NCBI RefSeq assembly: GCF_016598475.1
Contig: NZ_JAEMUX010000031.1
Span: 20,734 to 84,733 of the forward strand
Source: Streptomyces adelaidensis
GTDB lineage: Bacteria > Actinomycetota > Actinomycetes > Streptomycetales > Streptomycetaceae
Direction of reading: 5' to 3'
Length of the DNA: 64,000 bases
The translations under genes were made by a program, and so were the position numbers. The notes under the pieces were generated by a model, which was not told where the DNA came from, did not search any database, and saw nothing but the letters and a program-made list of their open reading frames with translations. The stretch's first letter is position 1. The number at the start of each line of letters is the position of its first letter. Shown here piece after piece: positions 17,111 through 25,697 of this stretch.

Positions 17111-18085
17111 GTGCGTATCGCAGTCTCCGGCTCCATCGCCACCGACCATCTGATGACCTTCCCGGGCCGCTTCGCCGACCAACTCGTCGCGGACCAGTTG
17201 CACACGGTCTCCCTCTCCTTCCTCGTCGACCAGCTCGACGTACGCCGGGGCGGTGTCGGCGCGAACATCGCGTTCGGCATGGGACAACTCGGCACGCGCC
17301 CGATCCTGGTCGGCGCGGCGGGCTCGGACTTCGACGAGTACCGCGCGTGGCTCGACCGGCACGGTGTGGACACCACCTCCGTGCGTATCTCCGAGACGCT
17401 GCACACGGCCCGCTTCGTGTGCACCACGGACGCCGACCACAACCAGATCGGCTCCTTCTACACGGGCGCCATGAGCGAGGCCCGCCTCATCGAGCTGAAG
17501 ACCGTCGCCGACCGCGTCGGCGGCCTCGACCTCGTCCTGATCGGCGCGGACGACCCGGAGGCGATGCTGCGCCACACCGAGGAATGCCGTTCGCGCGGCA
17601 TCCCCTTCGCCGCCGACTTCTCCCAGCAGATCGCCCGCATGGACGGCGACGAGATCCGGATACTGCTGGACGGCGCCACGTACCTCTTCTCCAACGAGTA
17701 CGAGAAGGGCCTCATCGAGTCCAAGACCGGCTGGTCGGACGCGGAGATCCTCGCCAAGGTCGGCCACCGGGTGACCACCCTCGGCGCGCAGGGCGTACGC
17801 ATCGAGCGCGTCGGACACGACCCGATCGAGGTCGGCTGCCCCGACGAGGAGCGCAAGGCCGACCCCACGGGTGTCGGCGACGCGTTTCGCGCGGGGTTCC
17901 TCTCGGGGCTGGCCTGGGGCGTCTCGCTGGAGCGCGCCGCGCAGGTCGGGTGCATGCTCGCGACGCTGGTCATCGAGACGGTGGGGACGCAGGAGTACCA
18001 GTTGCGGCGCGGCCACTTCATGGAGCGGTTCACCAAGGCGTATGGGGATGAGTCCGCGGAAGAGGTTCGCGCGCACCTCGGCTGA
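17111..18085 (+). CDS. PfkB-family carbohydrate/adenosine kinase
   Basis: A 324-residue ribokinase-family (PfkB) kinase starting at GTG 17111 (VRIAVSGSIATDHLMTFPG). It has the glycine-rich substrate motif RRGGVGANIAFGMGQLG and the C-terminal PfkB signature DPTGVGDAFRAGF with catalytic Asp257. Substrate is not set by sequence alone. The M. tuberculosis homologue Rv2202c is adenosine kinase and lies next to ctaC, as here, so adenosine is a reasonable guess. The start is 13 bases after a caggag. Confidence 0.85.
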   Translation: MRIAVSGSIATDHLMTFPGRFADQLVADQLHTVSLSFLVDQLDVRRGGVGANIAFGMGQLGTRPILVGAAGSDFDEYRAWLDRHGVDTTSVRISETLHTARFVCTTDADHNQIGSFYTGAMSEARLIELKTVADRVGGLDLVLIGADDPEAMLRHTEECRSRGIPFAADFSQQIARMDGDEIRILLDGATYLFSNEYEKGLIESKTGWSDAEILAKVGHRVTTLGAQGVRIERVGHDPIEVGCPDEERKADPTGVGDAFRAGFLSGLAWGVSLERAAQVGCMLATLVIETVGTQEYQLRRGHFMERFTKAYGDESAEEVRAHLG

Positions 18086-18166
18086 GGCGTGCCCCCTCGG
18101 CGACGTCCGGGTCGCCCCGGACGGTGCGTTGTCGGCCGCGGGTTCGTCGTGGCTGGTCGCGCGGTT

Positions 18167-18208
18167 CCCCGCGCTCCTTTTGGGCCTTCGGCCCTCAAGG
18201 GCGCGGGG
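18167..18208. terminator. hairpin derived from the intergenic repeat
   Basis: Outer stem ccccgcg / cgcgggg with an inner gggcc/ggccc hairpin, embedded in a degenerate copy of the window-wide repeat (tggtcgcgcggttccccgcg). It sits between the convergent kinase and cysteine desulfurase genes. Confidence 0.65.
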
Positions 18209-18222
18209 ATTCCCGTCTCGGC

Positions 18223-19599
18223 TCAGCTCACCCTTCGCACCACATACGCCGAACCCCGTTCCGCCGGTTCCTCGCCCACGTACTCCTGGCCTCGCATCTC
18301 GCACCACGCCGGGATGTCCAGGCGGGCGGCCTCGTCGTCGGAGAGGACTCGGACCGTGCCGCCGACCGGTACGTCGCCGATCACCTTCGCCAGCTCGATG
18401 ACGGGGATCGGGCAGCGCTTGCCGAGGGCGTCCACGACGAGTACGTCCTCGTGCACGACGGTCGCGGGCACCGGTGCCCCCAGCTTCTCCCGCACGGCCG
18501 CGACCGCCCCCGGCAGCACCGTCAGGAATCGCTCGACGTCGTCCGCGGGCGTCCCCGGCGGCAGCGACACCCGGACGTTCCCCTCGCTGAGCACCCCCAT
18601 GGCCTTCAGGACGTGGCTGGGCGTCAGTGTGCTGCTCGTGCAGGACGAACCCGAGGAGACGGAGAAGCCCGCACGGTCCAGTTCGTGCAGCAATGCCTCC
18701 CCGTCGACATAGAGACAGGAGAAGGTGACGACGCCCGGCAGCCGGCGCTCCGGGTCCCCCACCACCTCCACGTCCGGCACCAGCGACACCACCCGCGCCC
18801 GGATCCGCTCCGTCAACTCCCGCAGCCGTACGGCCTCCGCGGCGGCCTCCGCCCGTACGGCGCGCAGCGAGGCGGCGGCCGCCACGACGGCCGGGATGTT
18901 CTCGAACCCCGCGGCCCGCCCCGACTCCCGCTCGTCGGCGGGCCCTTGCGCCGCGAACCGCACACCCTTGCGTACGACGAGCAGCCCCACCCCGGACGGG
19001 CCACCCCACTTGTGGGCGCTGCCGGTCAGCACCGACCAGTCCCCGTCCACCCGCCCCCACCCGAGCGACTGCGCCGCGTCCACCAGCAACGGCACCCCGG
19101 CCGCCCGGCACGCCGCCGCCACCTCGGCCACCGGCTGCTCGGTCCCCACCTCGTGGTTGGCGGACTGCAGACACGCGAGCGCGGTGTCCTCCCGCAGGGC
19201 CTCGGCGTACGAGGACGCGGCGACCGCCCCGGTACGGCCCACGGCCACCTGGGTGACCGTCCCACCCCCGGCCTCGTGGGCATCCGCCGCATGCAGCACC
19301 GAAGAGTGTTCGACCGCCGACACGATCAGGTGACCGCCGACCCGCCGCCGACCCGCCAGCACCCCGGCGATCCCGGAGTGCACGGCCCGCGTCCCCGACG
19401 ACGTGAACACCAACTCGTCGGCCCGGCATCCCACCGCCTCGGCAGCCGCCTCCCTGGCGGCGTCCAGCAGCAACCGGGCCCGCCGGCCTTCCTTGTAGAG
19501 CCGCGCGGGATCGGCCCACCCCTCCTCCAGCGAGGCGAGAAGTGCCTGCCGGGCAACGGGATGCAGGGGAGCGGAGGAAGCAGCGTCGAAGTAGACCAC
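18223..19599 (-). CDS. cysteine desulfurase fused to a C-terminal TusA/SirA domain
   Basis: Residues 1-~375 are a class-V PLP cysteine desulfurase (IscS/NifS type). Visible are NHEVGTEQP, VDAAQSLGW, the PLP lysine in GSAHKWGG, and the active-site cysteine loop in SSGSSCTSSTLTPSHVL. From about residue 383 a TusA-like sulfur carrier domain follows (DALGKRCPIPVIELAKVI, with the conserved CPxP cysteine), ending in EMRGQEYV. Thus persulfide formed on the desulfurase could pass directly to its own TusA domain. GTG 19599 is the start (VVYFDAASSAPLHPVARQ); the protein is 458 residues. It diverges from ctaC. Confidence 0.9.
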   Translation of the reverse strand: MVYFDAASSAPLHPVARQALLASLEEGWADPARLYKEGRRARLLLDAAREAAAEAVGCRADELVFTSSGTRAVHSGIAGVLAGRRRVGGHLIVSAVEHSSVLHAADAHEAGGGTVTQVAVGRTGAVAASSYAEALREDTALACLQSANHEVGTEQPVAEVAAACRAAGVPLLVDAAQSLGWGRVDGDWSVLTGSAHKWGGPSGVGLLVVRKGVRFAAQGPADERESGRAAGFENIPAVVAAAASLRAVRAEAAAEAVRLRELTERIRARVVSLVPDVEVVGDPERRLPGVVTFSCLYVDGEALLHELDRAGFSVSSGSSCTSSTLTPSHVLKAMGVLSEGNVRVSLPPGTPADDVERFLTVLPGAVAAVREKLGAPVPATVVHEDVLVVDALGKRCPIPVIELAKVIGDVPVGGTVRVLSDDEAARLDIPAWCEMRGQEYVGEEPAERGSAYVVRRVS

Positions 19600-19888
19600 A
19601 GGGCAACGCTATAAGCAGGGGCCGAGGGGAGCGCCCTCAAGGGACGCGGGGAACCGCGCGAACAACCACAACGCACGCGCAACCGCCAAACCACCCGAAC
19701 TTCCGAGCTATTAGGCGCCCGGAATGACCCACGGAGTGTTGGCACCCCCTCCCCGCGCGACCCCAAATCGCGTCCAGTAGGGTTTGGTCCGCATAAACAT
19801 CCAAACCCCTGCCCGTCGCAGGGCGGCGACCGACCAGCGAGAAGGCCGCAGCCATACCGCGCGGGCGAGACTCTCGGGAAGGCGCTAC
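19600..19888. promoter_or_regulatory. divergent spacer between the desulfurase and ctaC, with a degenerate repeat copy
   Basis: 289 bp. A degenerate copy of the intergenic repeat (agggacgcggggaaccgcgc) lies near 19637-19659. TTGGCA at 19739-19744 and further AT-rich bases (gcataaacatcc) near 19790-19802 could belong to the ctaC promoter; unproven. Confidence 0.35.
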
Positions 19889-20881
19889 GTGAGTCCCAAC
19901 GGCTCCGACCTCCCCCGCTGCCTAAAGGGCGCGGGTGGTACCCCCATGCCGCGGCGCCCGATGCGGCGGAAGCTGCTGCAGGCACTGACTGCGGGCCTGG
20001 TCCTGGCGACCGCCACCGGTTGCACATACAAGGACTTCCCCCGTCTTGGTATGCCCACGCCGACCACGGAAGAGGCTCCGCGGATCCTCTCCCTGTGGCA
20101 GGGCTCGTGGGCCGCCGCGCTCGCCACGGGCGTACTGGTCTGGGGCCTGATCCTGTGGAGTGCCTTCTTCCACCGGCGTAGCCGCACCAAGGTCGAAGTT
20201 CCCCCACAGACCCGGTACAACATGCCCATCGAGGCGCTGTACACGGTTGTCCCGCTGATCATCGTCTCGGTGCTCTTCTACTTCACCGCCCGCGACGAGT
20301 CGAAGCTTCTCGACACGTCGAAGAAGCCCGACCTCACGGTCAACGTGGTCGGCTTCCAGTGGAGCTGGTGCTTCAACTACATCGAGAACGTCGACGGCTC
20401 CGAAGGCGACGCGAAGACCGACGAGAACCTGGCCGCCATCCCGGACCGGTTCAAGACGGCCTTCCCGGACAACGCCGGCGGCGTGTACAACTGCGGCATT
20501 CCCGGCGACGAGAACCCGCAGACCGGCAACCCCGGCCCGACCCTCTGGCTCCCCAAGGGCAAGACGGTCCGCTTCGTCCTCACCTCGCGTGACGTCATCC
20601 ACTCCTTCTGGGTGGTGCCGTTCCTGATGAAGCAGGACGTCATCCCGGGCCACACCAACGCCTTCCAGGTGACCCCCAACCAGGAGGGCACCTTCCTGGG
20701 CAAGTGCGCCGAACTGTGCGGCGTGGACCACTCCCGGATGCTCTTCAACGTGAAGGTCGTCTCTCCCGAGCGCTACGAGCAGCACCTCAAGGAGCTCGCG
20801 GAGAAGGGACAGACCGGTTACGTCCCGGCCGGCATCGAGCAGACGACCCACGAGAAGAACCGGGAGACGACGAACCTGTGA
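19889..20881 (+). CDS. ctaC: cytochrome c oxidase subunit II
   Basis: Subunit II of the aa3 oxidase, which receives electrons at its CuA site. The 330-residue precursor has a lipoprotein signal ending LATATGC, two transmembrane helices (WAAALATGVLVWGLILWSAF and LYTVVPLIIVSVLFYFTA), and a cupredoxin domain with GFQWSW, HSFWVVPF and the CuA motif CAELCGVDHSRM. GTG 19889 follows gggaaggcg. A 4-base overlap couples it to ctaD. It is the first gene of ctaC-ctaD-ctaF. Confidence 0.96.
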   Translation: MSPNGSDLPRCLKGAGGTPMPRRPMRRKLLQALTAGLVLATATGCTYKDFPRLGMPTPTTEEAPRILSLWQGSWAAALATGVLVWGLILWSAFFHRRSRTKVEVPPQTRYNMPIEALYTVVPLIIVSVLFYFTARDESKLLDTSKKPDLTVNVVGFQWSWCFNYIENVDGSEGDAKTDENLAAIPDRFKTAFPDNAGGVYNCGIPGDENPQTGNPGPTLWLPKGKTVRFVLTSRDVIHSFWVVPFLMKQDVIPGHTNAFQVTPNQEGTFLGKCAELCGVDHSRMLFNVKVVSPERYEQHLKELAEKGQTGYVPAGIEQTTHEKNRETTNL

Positions 20882-22620
20882 GCATCCTCAACGAACCCCA
20901 GGGTGCTGCCGCCGAGAGCTCGTACGAAGACGAGTTGCCGGTCCGGCGCAAGCAGCCCGGCAATGTCGTGGTGAAGTGGCTGACGACCACCGACCACAAG
21001 ACGATCGGCACGCTGTACCTGGTCACGTCGTTCGCGTTCTTCTGCATCGGCGGAGTCATGGCGCTCCTCATGCGCGCCGAGCTCGCCCGCCCGGGTACGC
21101 AGATCATGTCGAACGAGCAGTTCAACCAGGCGTTCACGATGCACGGCACGATCATGCTGCTGATGTTCGCGACGCCGCTGTTCGCCGGTTTCGCCAACTG
21201 GATCATGCCGCTGCAGATCGGCGCGCCCGACGTGGCGTTCCCGCGGCTGAACATGTTCGCCTACTGGCTCTACCTGTTCGGCTCGCTCATCGCGGTCGGT
21301 GGCTTCCTCACCCCGCAGGGCGCGGCCGACTTCGGCTGGTTCGCCTACAGCCCGCTGTCGGACGCGGTCCGCTCGCCGGGCATCGGCGCCGACATGTGGA
21401 TCATGGGTCTGGCCTTCTCCGGCTTCGGCACGATCCTCGGCTCGGTCAACTTCATCACCACGATCATCTGCATGCGCGCGCCCGGCATGACCATGTTCCG
21501 CATGCCGATCTTCACCTGGAACGTGCTGCTGACCGGTGTCCTGGTCCTGCTCGCCTTCCCGGTCCTCGCGGCCGCGCTGTTCGCCCTGGAGGCGGACCGC
21601 AAGTTCGGTGCGCATGTCTTCGACGCGGCGAACGGCGGCGCGTTGCTATGGCAACACCTCTTCTGGTTCTTCGGCCATCCAGAGGTGTACATCATCGCGC
21701 TACCGTTCTTCGGCATCATCTCCGAGGTCATCCCGGTCTTCTCCCGTAAGCCGATGTTCGGCTACTTCGGCCTGATCGGCGCGACCATCGCGATCGCCGG
21801 CCTCTCCGTGACGGTGTGGGCGCACCACATGTACGTCACCGGAGGCGTGCTCCTACCGTTCTTCTCCTTCATGACGTTCCTCATCGCCGTACCTACCGGC
21901 GTGAAGTTCTTCAACTGGATCGGAACGATGTGGAAGGGCTCGCTGTCCTTCGAGACACCGATGCTCTGGGCGACCGGCTTCCTGATCACCTTCACCTTCG
22001 GTGGTCTGACCGGCGTCATCCTGGCCTCGCCGCCGATGGACTTCCACGTCTCGGACTCGTACTTCGTGGTGGCGCACTTCCACTACGTGGTGTTCGGCAC
22101 CGTGGTGTTCGCGATGTTCTCCGGCTTCCACTTCTGGTGGCCGAAGATGACGGGCAAGATGCTCGACGAGCGTCTCGGCAAGATCACCTTCTGGACGCTG
22201 TTCATCGGCTTCCACGGCACGTTCCTCGTCCAGCACTGGCTGGGCGCCGAGGGCATGCCGCGCCGGTACGCGGACTATCTCGCGGCCGACGGCTTCACCG
22301 CGCTGAACACGATCTCCACGATCGCCTCGTTCGTACTCGGTCTGTCGATCCTCCCGTTCCTCTACAACGTGTGGAAGACCGCCAAGTACGGCAAGCCCGT
22401 CGGCGTCGACGACCCGTGGGGCTACGGCCGTTCGCTGGAGTGGGCGACCTCCTGCCCGCCGCCGCGGCACAACTTCCTCACCCTGCCGCGGATCCGCAGT
22501 GAATCCCCGGCGTTCGACCTGCACCACCCTGAGGTCGCCGCGCTCGAACAGCTCGCGCACGGCGGCCCCGCCGCCGGCGAGCTGGCGAGCAGCGGCAGCG
22601 GCAAGGAGGCCGGCAAGTGA
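20878..22620 (+). CDS. ctaD: cytochrome c oxidase subunit I
   Basis: Catalytic subunit (580 residues, about 12 transmembrane helices) that carries heme a and the heme a3-CuB centre. Motifs: MHGTIMLLMF near the heme a ligand, HPEVYIIALPFFGI (CuB His and cross-linked Tyr), WAHHMYVTGG (CuB His-His) and HFHYVVFGTVVFAMF (heme a3/a His). The start GTG 20878 overlaps the ctaC stop (GTGA). The C-terminal ~60 residues are soluble and variable. Confidence 0.97.
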   Translation: MSILNEPQGAAAESSYEDELPVRRKQPGNVVVKWLTTTDHKTIGTLYLVTSFAFFCIGGVMALLMRAELARPGTQIMSNEQFNQAFTMHGTIMLLMFATPLFAGFANWIMPLQIGAPDVAFPRLNMFAYWLYLFGSLIAVGGFLTPQGAADFGWFAYSPLSDAVRSPGIGADMWIMGLAFSGFGTILGSVNFITTIICMRAPGMTMFRMPIFTWNVLLTGVLVLLAFPVLAAALFALEADRKFGAHVFDAANGGALLWQHLFWFFGHPEVYIIALPFFGIISEVIPVFSRKPMFGYFGLIGATIAIAGLSVTVWAHHMYVTGGVLLPFFSFMTFLIAVPTGVKFFNWIGTMWKGSLSFETPMLWATGFLITFTFGGLTGVILASPPMDFHVSDSYFVVAHFHYVVFGTVVFAMFSGFHFWWPKMTGKMLDERLGKITFWTLFIGFHGTFLVQHWLGAEGMPRRYADYLAADGFTALNTISTIASFVLGLSILPFLYNVWKTAKYGKPVGVDDPWGYGRSLEWATSCPPPRHNFLTLPRIRSESPAFDLHHPEVAALEQLAHGGPAAGELASSGSGKEAGK

Positions 22621-23015
22621 AGATCCAGGGCAAGATGTTCATCTGGCTGAGCGTCTTCGTGCTCGCCATGGCGATCGTCTACGGCTACTGGTCGAAGGAG
22701 CCGGCCGGAACCACGGCGCTCTTCCTGGCCTTCGGCCTGTGCATCATGGTCGGCTACTACCTGGCCTTCACGGCCCGGCGGGTCGACGTGGGCGCGCAGG
22801 ACAACAAGGAGGCCGACGTCGCGGACGACGCCGGTGAGCTGGGCTTCTTCAGCCCGCACAGCTGGCAGCCCCTCGCCCTCGGCGTGGGTGGCGCGCTCGC
22901 TTTCATGGGCGTCGTCTTCGGCTGGTGGCTGCTCTACTTCTCGGCCCCGATCCTCCTGATCGGCCTGTGGGGCTGGGTCTTCGAGTACTACCGCGGCGAA
23001 AGCCAGAACCAGTAA
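22617..23015 (+). CDS. ctaF: cytochrome c oxidase subunit IV (actinobacterial CtaF)
   Basis: A 132-residue membrane protein with four hydrophobic segments (two near residues 7-24 and 32-50, two near 84-104 and 108-122, ending WGWVFEYYRGESQNQ), matching the actinobacterial CtaF subunit of the aa3 oxidase. GTG 22617 overlaps the ctaD stop and follows aaggaggccggc. A strong terminator follows, closing the ctaC-ctaD-ctaF unit. Confidence 0.93.
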   Translation: MKIQGKMFIWLSVFVLAMAIVYGYWSKEPAGTTALFLAFGLCIMVGYYLAFTARRVDVGAQDNKEADVADDAGELGFFSPHSWQPLALGVGGALAFMGVVFGWWLLYFSAPILLIGLWGWVFEYYRGESQNQ

Positions 23016-23031
23016 CACGCGCTCGACACAC

Positions 23032-23068
23032 GGAAGCCCGGACACTCCGACAGGAGGTCCGGGCTTCC
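23032..23068. terminator. terminator after ctaF
   Basis: Perfect 11-bp stem ggaagcccgga / tccgggcttcc, 15-base loop, trailed by cccccg then tttgcc. Confidence 0.82.
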
Positions 23069-23145
23069 CCCGTTTGCCACGCCGCACGTACCTCACTCGG
23101 ATCACCCGGCGCGCCACGCTTGACTACGGTTCCTACGTTGAACTC

Positions 23146-24405
23146 ATGAGCACCTCACCCCGACACCGCACGCTCGTCAGCTGCATCCTGCTTGTCGCCT
23201 CCCTGGGAACGGGCGCCATAGCCTGCGGTTCCGGCGGCCACCCGCTCTCGGCCGAGCCGTACGACGCGGCCGACCAGATCTCCTTCAACACCGCCTCCGG
23301 CGACAGCGCGAAGGCCGATCCGGACAAGCCGCTGGAAGTCACCGCCGACGACGACGGACGCATCACCGACGTCACCGCCGTGGACGCCGCAGGACGGTAC
23401 GTGGCGGGCGAACTCTCCGCCGACGGCACTCGCTGGCACTCGACCTCACCGCTCGCCGCCAACGCCCGCTACACGGTCCGGGTGAGCACCGAGGACGAGG
23501 ACGGTGCCCCCGGCCGCGAGGGCCTCGTCTTCGACACCGGCCGCCCCCTCACCAAGAAGCGCCTGAACGTCACCTTCGGCCCCAAGACGGGCACGTACGG
23601 CGTCGGCCAGCCCGTCACCGCCACCCTGAACGTTCCGGTCAAGGACAAGGCCGCCCGCGCCGTCGTCGAACGCGCCCTGAAGGTCGACTCCACGCCCTCC
23701 GTGGAAGGCGCCTGGCACTGGGTGGACGACAAGGAGCTCCACTACCGGCCCAAGGAGTACTGGCCCACCGGCGCCACCCTCCAGGTCCGCAGCAACCTGG
23801 AGGGCATCAAGATCGGCGACCGTCTCTGGGGCGGCAGGGCCAAGCCGGTGAAACTCACCACCGGCGACAAGGTCGTCGCCGTCACCGACGCCGCCACCCA
23901 CCAGATGACCGTCTACAAGAACGACAAGGTCATCAACGAGATCCCGATCACCACGGGCAAGCCCGGTTTCGACACCCGCAACGGAGTCAAGGTCGTTCTG
24001 GGCAAGGAGTACTTCGTACGCATGCGCGGCACCAGCATCGGTATCGCCCGCGGCAGCGCCGACGACTACGACCTGCCCGTCTACTACGCCACCCGGGTGA
24101 CCTGGAGCGGCGAATACGTCCACGCCGCCCCCTGGTCCACCGGCTCCCAGGGCTACGCCAACGTCAGCCACGGCTGCACCGGCATGAGCACCGGCAACGC
24201 CGAGTGGTTCTTCGACAACGTACGCGAAGGCGACATCGTCAAAGTAGTCAACTCACACGGCGCCACCATGGCCCCCTTCGGCAACGGCTTCGGTGACTGG
24301 AACCTCGACTGGCAGAAATGGCGCGAAGGCAGCGCCCTGGCCGGCGGCACGAAGGAAGCACCGAGCCCGCAGCAGCAGGCCCGCCTGAGACCGGAGTCGG
24401 CCTGA
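23146..24405 (+). CDS. L,D-transpeptidase lipoprotein
   Basis: A 419-residue lipoprotein: signal peptide with lipobox GTGAIAC, tandem Ig-like/Big-type regions at about residues 70-230 (KPLEVTADDDGRITDVTAVD; VGQPVTATLNVPV), then a YkuD catalytic domain whose active site is VSHGCTGMS. Such enzymes form 3-3 peptidoglycan cross-links outside the membrane and resemble mycobacterial LdtB. ATG 23146 is chosen because the signal peptide begins there; an upstream frame exists but lacks one. The C-terminal tail is variable. Confidence 0.92.
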   Translation: MSTSPRHRTLVSCILLVASLGTGAIACGSGGHPLSAEPYDAADQISFNTASGDSAKADPDKPLEVTADDDGRITDVTAVDAAGRYVAGELSADGTRWHSTSPLAANARYTVRVSTEDEDGAPGREGLVFDTGRPLTKKRLNVTFGPKTGTYGVGQPVTATLNVPVKDKAARAVVERALKVDSTPSVEGAWHWVDDKELHYRPKEYWPTGATLQVRSNLEGIKIGDRLWGGRAKPVKLTTGDKVVAVTDAATHQMTVYKNDKVINEIPITTGKPGFDTRNGVKVVLGKEYFVRMRGTSIGIARGSADDYDLPVYYATRVTWSGEYVHAAPWSTGSQGYANVSHGCTGMSTGNAEWFFDNVREGDIVKVVNSHGATMAPFGNGFGDWNLDWQKWREGSALAGGTKEAPSPQQQARLRPESA

Positions 24406-24433
24406 GGGGGCGCGCACCGAAGGGCTGGGGCGC

Positions 24434-24835
24434 TTAGGCGTTCAACGCCTGCTTCCTGCGGAGCAAGGACGCCAACGCCGAGGCGAACTCCACCGGCTCC
24501 ACCGGCAACGTCACCGCCGCGTCGGCCCGACTCCAGGTCGCCAGCCACGCGTCCTGCGGCCGCCCGATCAGCACCAGCACCGGCGGACACTCGAAGATCT
24601 CGTCCTTGATCTGCCGGCAGACCCCCATGCCCCCCATGGGTGCGGCCTCACCGTCCAGCACACAGACATCGATCCCGCCCCTGTCCAGCTCCTTGATGAC
24701 AGCGGCGGGCGTGGCGCACTCCAAGAACTCGACCTGCGGTACATCAGGAGCCGGTCGTCGGCCCGCGGCCAACCGCACCTGCTCGCGGGTGTTGGAATCG
24801 TCGCTGTAGACCAGCACCGTGGCGGTCGGCTGCAT
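24434..24835 (-). CDS. stand-alone degenerate receiver-domain protein
   Basis: A 133-residue protein shaped like a CheY receiver. It has an N-terminal acidic pair (YSDDSN), Asp61 in VCVLDGEAAP at the phosphorylation position, and a C-terminal helix. The usual switch residues are altered: VLVLIGRP lacks Thr/Ser, and the conserved Lys-Pro is replaced by LPVEP. It may be a pseudo-receiver working by protein contact. It is transcribed away from ctaE and convergent with the L,D-transpeptidase; the conserved position between oxidase genes is the only clue to a role. Confidence 0.8.
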   Translation of the reverse strand: MQPTATVLVYSDDSNTREQVRLAAGRRPAPDVPQVEFLECATPAAVIKELDRGGIDVCVLDGEAAPMGGMGVCRQIKDEIFECPPVLVLIGRPQDAWLATWSRADAAVTLPVEPVEFASALASLLRRKQALNA

Positions 24836-24968
24836 TGTTCCTCCGTGACGTCAGCGTCGTAAGGACAGGCCCGATGCGCGGATGCTACTCCCTTGAACAC
24901 CACGTCAACAGCGGTACGGAAGGGAGCAACACTCCGAACGGCACCCCCCGGAGTGAGGGCGGGATAAG

Positions 24969-24989
24969 CGACCGACATAATGTCGGTCG
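24969..24989. promoter_or_regulatory. 21-bp palindrome covering the ctaE start codon
   Basis: Perfect inverted repeat CGACCGACAT a ATGTCGGTCG. The second arm contains the ctaE ATG (24980), and there is no clear Shine-Dalgarno sequence before it. It could be an operator, or an RNA hairpin that limits initiation. Confidence 0.6.
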
Positions 24990-25600
24990 TGGCGACAGCA
25001 ACGACAGTAGAAACCGGGCACGCGCACCCGTCGGTCAACCGGCCGAACCTCACCAGCGTCGGAACCATCATCTGGTTGAGTTCCGAGCTGATGTTCTTCG
25101 CGGCCCTCTTCGCGATGTACTTCACCCTGCGATCGGTGACCGGTCCGGAGTTCTGGCACGAGAAGGCCAGCACCCTGAACTTCCCGTTCTCGGCGACCAA
25201 CACCACGATCCTGGTGCTCTCCTCCCTCACCTGCCAGCTCGGCGTCTTCGCCGCCGAGCGCGGGGACGTGAAGAAGCTCCGGATGTGGTTCATCGTCACG
25301 TTCGTGATGGGTGCGGTCTTCATCGGCGGTCAGGTCTTCGAGTACACCGAGCTGGTCAAGCACGAGGGCCTGTCGCTCTCGTCCGATCCGTACGGCTCGG
25401 TCTTCTACCTGACCACCGGCTTCCACGGCCTGCACGTGACGGGCGGCCTCATCGCCTTCCTGCTGGTCCTCGGACGCACCTACGCGGCCAAGAGGTTCAC
25501 CCACGAGCAGGCGACCGCGGCCATCGTCGTGTCCTACTACTGGCACTTCGTCGATGTTGTCTGGATCGGCCTCTTCGCCACGATCTACATGATCAAGTAA
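24980..25600 (+). CDS. ctaE: cytochrome c oxidase subunit III
   Basis: A 206-residue subunit III with five transmembrane helices (short actinobacterial form). Landmarks: SSELMFFAALFAMYFTLR, LVLSSLTCQLGVFAAERG, FYLTTGFHGLHVTGGLIAF and SYYWHFVDVVWIGLFATIY. It supports the aa3 oxidase. It begins the ctaE-qcrC-qcrA-qcrB cluster encoding the bcc-aa3 supercomplex; 97 bases separate it from qcrC. The ATG lies inside a palindrome, and the internal GTG at codon 4 is an alternative start. Confidence 0.95.
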   Translation: MSVVATATTVETGHAHPSVNRPNLTSVGTIIWLSSELMFFAALFAMYFTLRSVTGPEFWHEKASTLNFPFSATNTTILVLSSLTCQLGVFAAERGDVKKLRMWFIVTFVMGAVFIGGQVFEYTELVKHEGLSLSSDPYGSVFYLTTGFHGLHVTGGLIAFLLVLGRTYAAKRFTHEQATAAIVVSYYWHFVDVVWIGLFATIYMIK

Positions 25601-25697
25601 TCGGGCGGCCGGGCCGGGCGGACCGAACGCTCGCCGTGACCCGAGAACGACCCTTCCAGAAGCACCGACGCAGAAGATCCTGACACCGGGGTAATCC

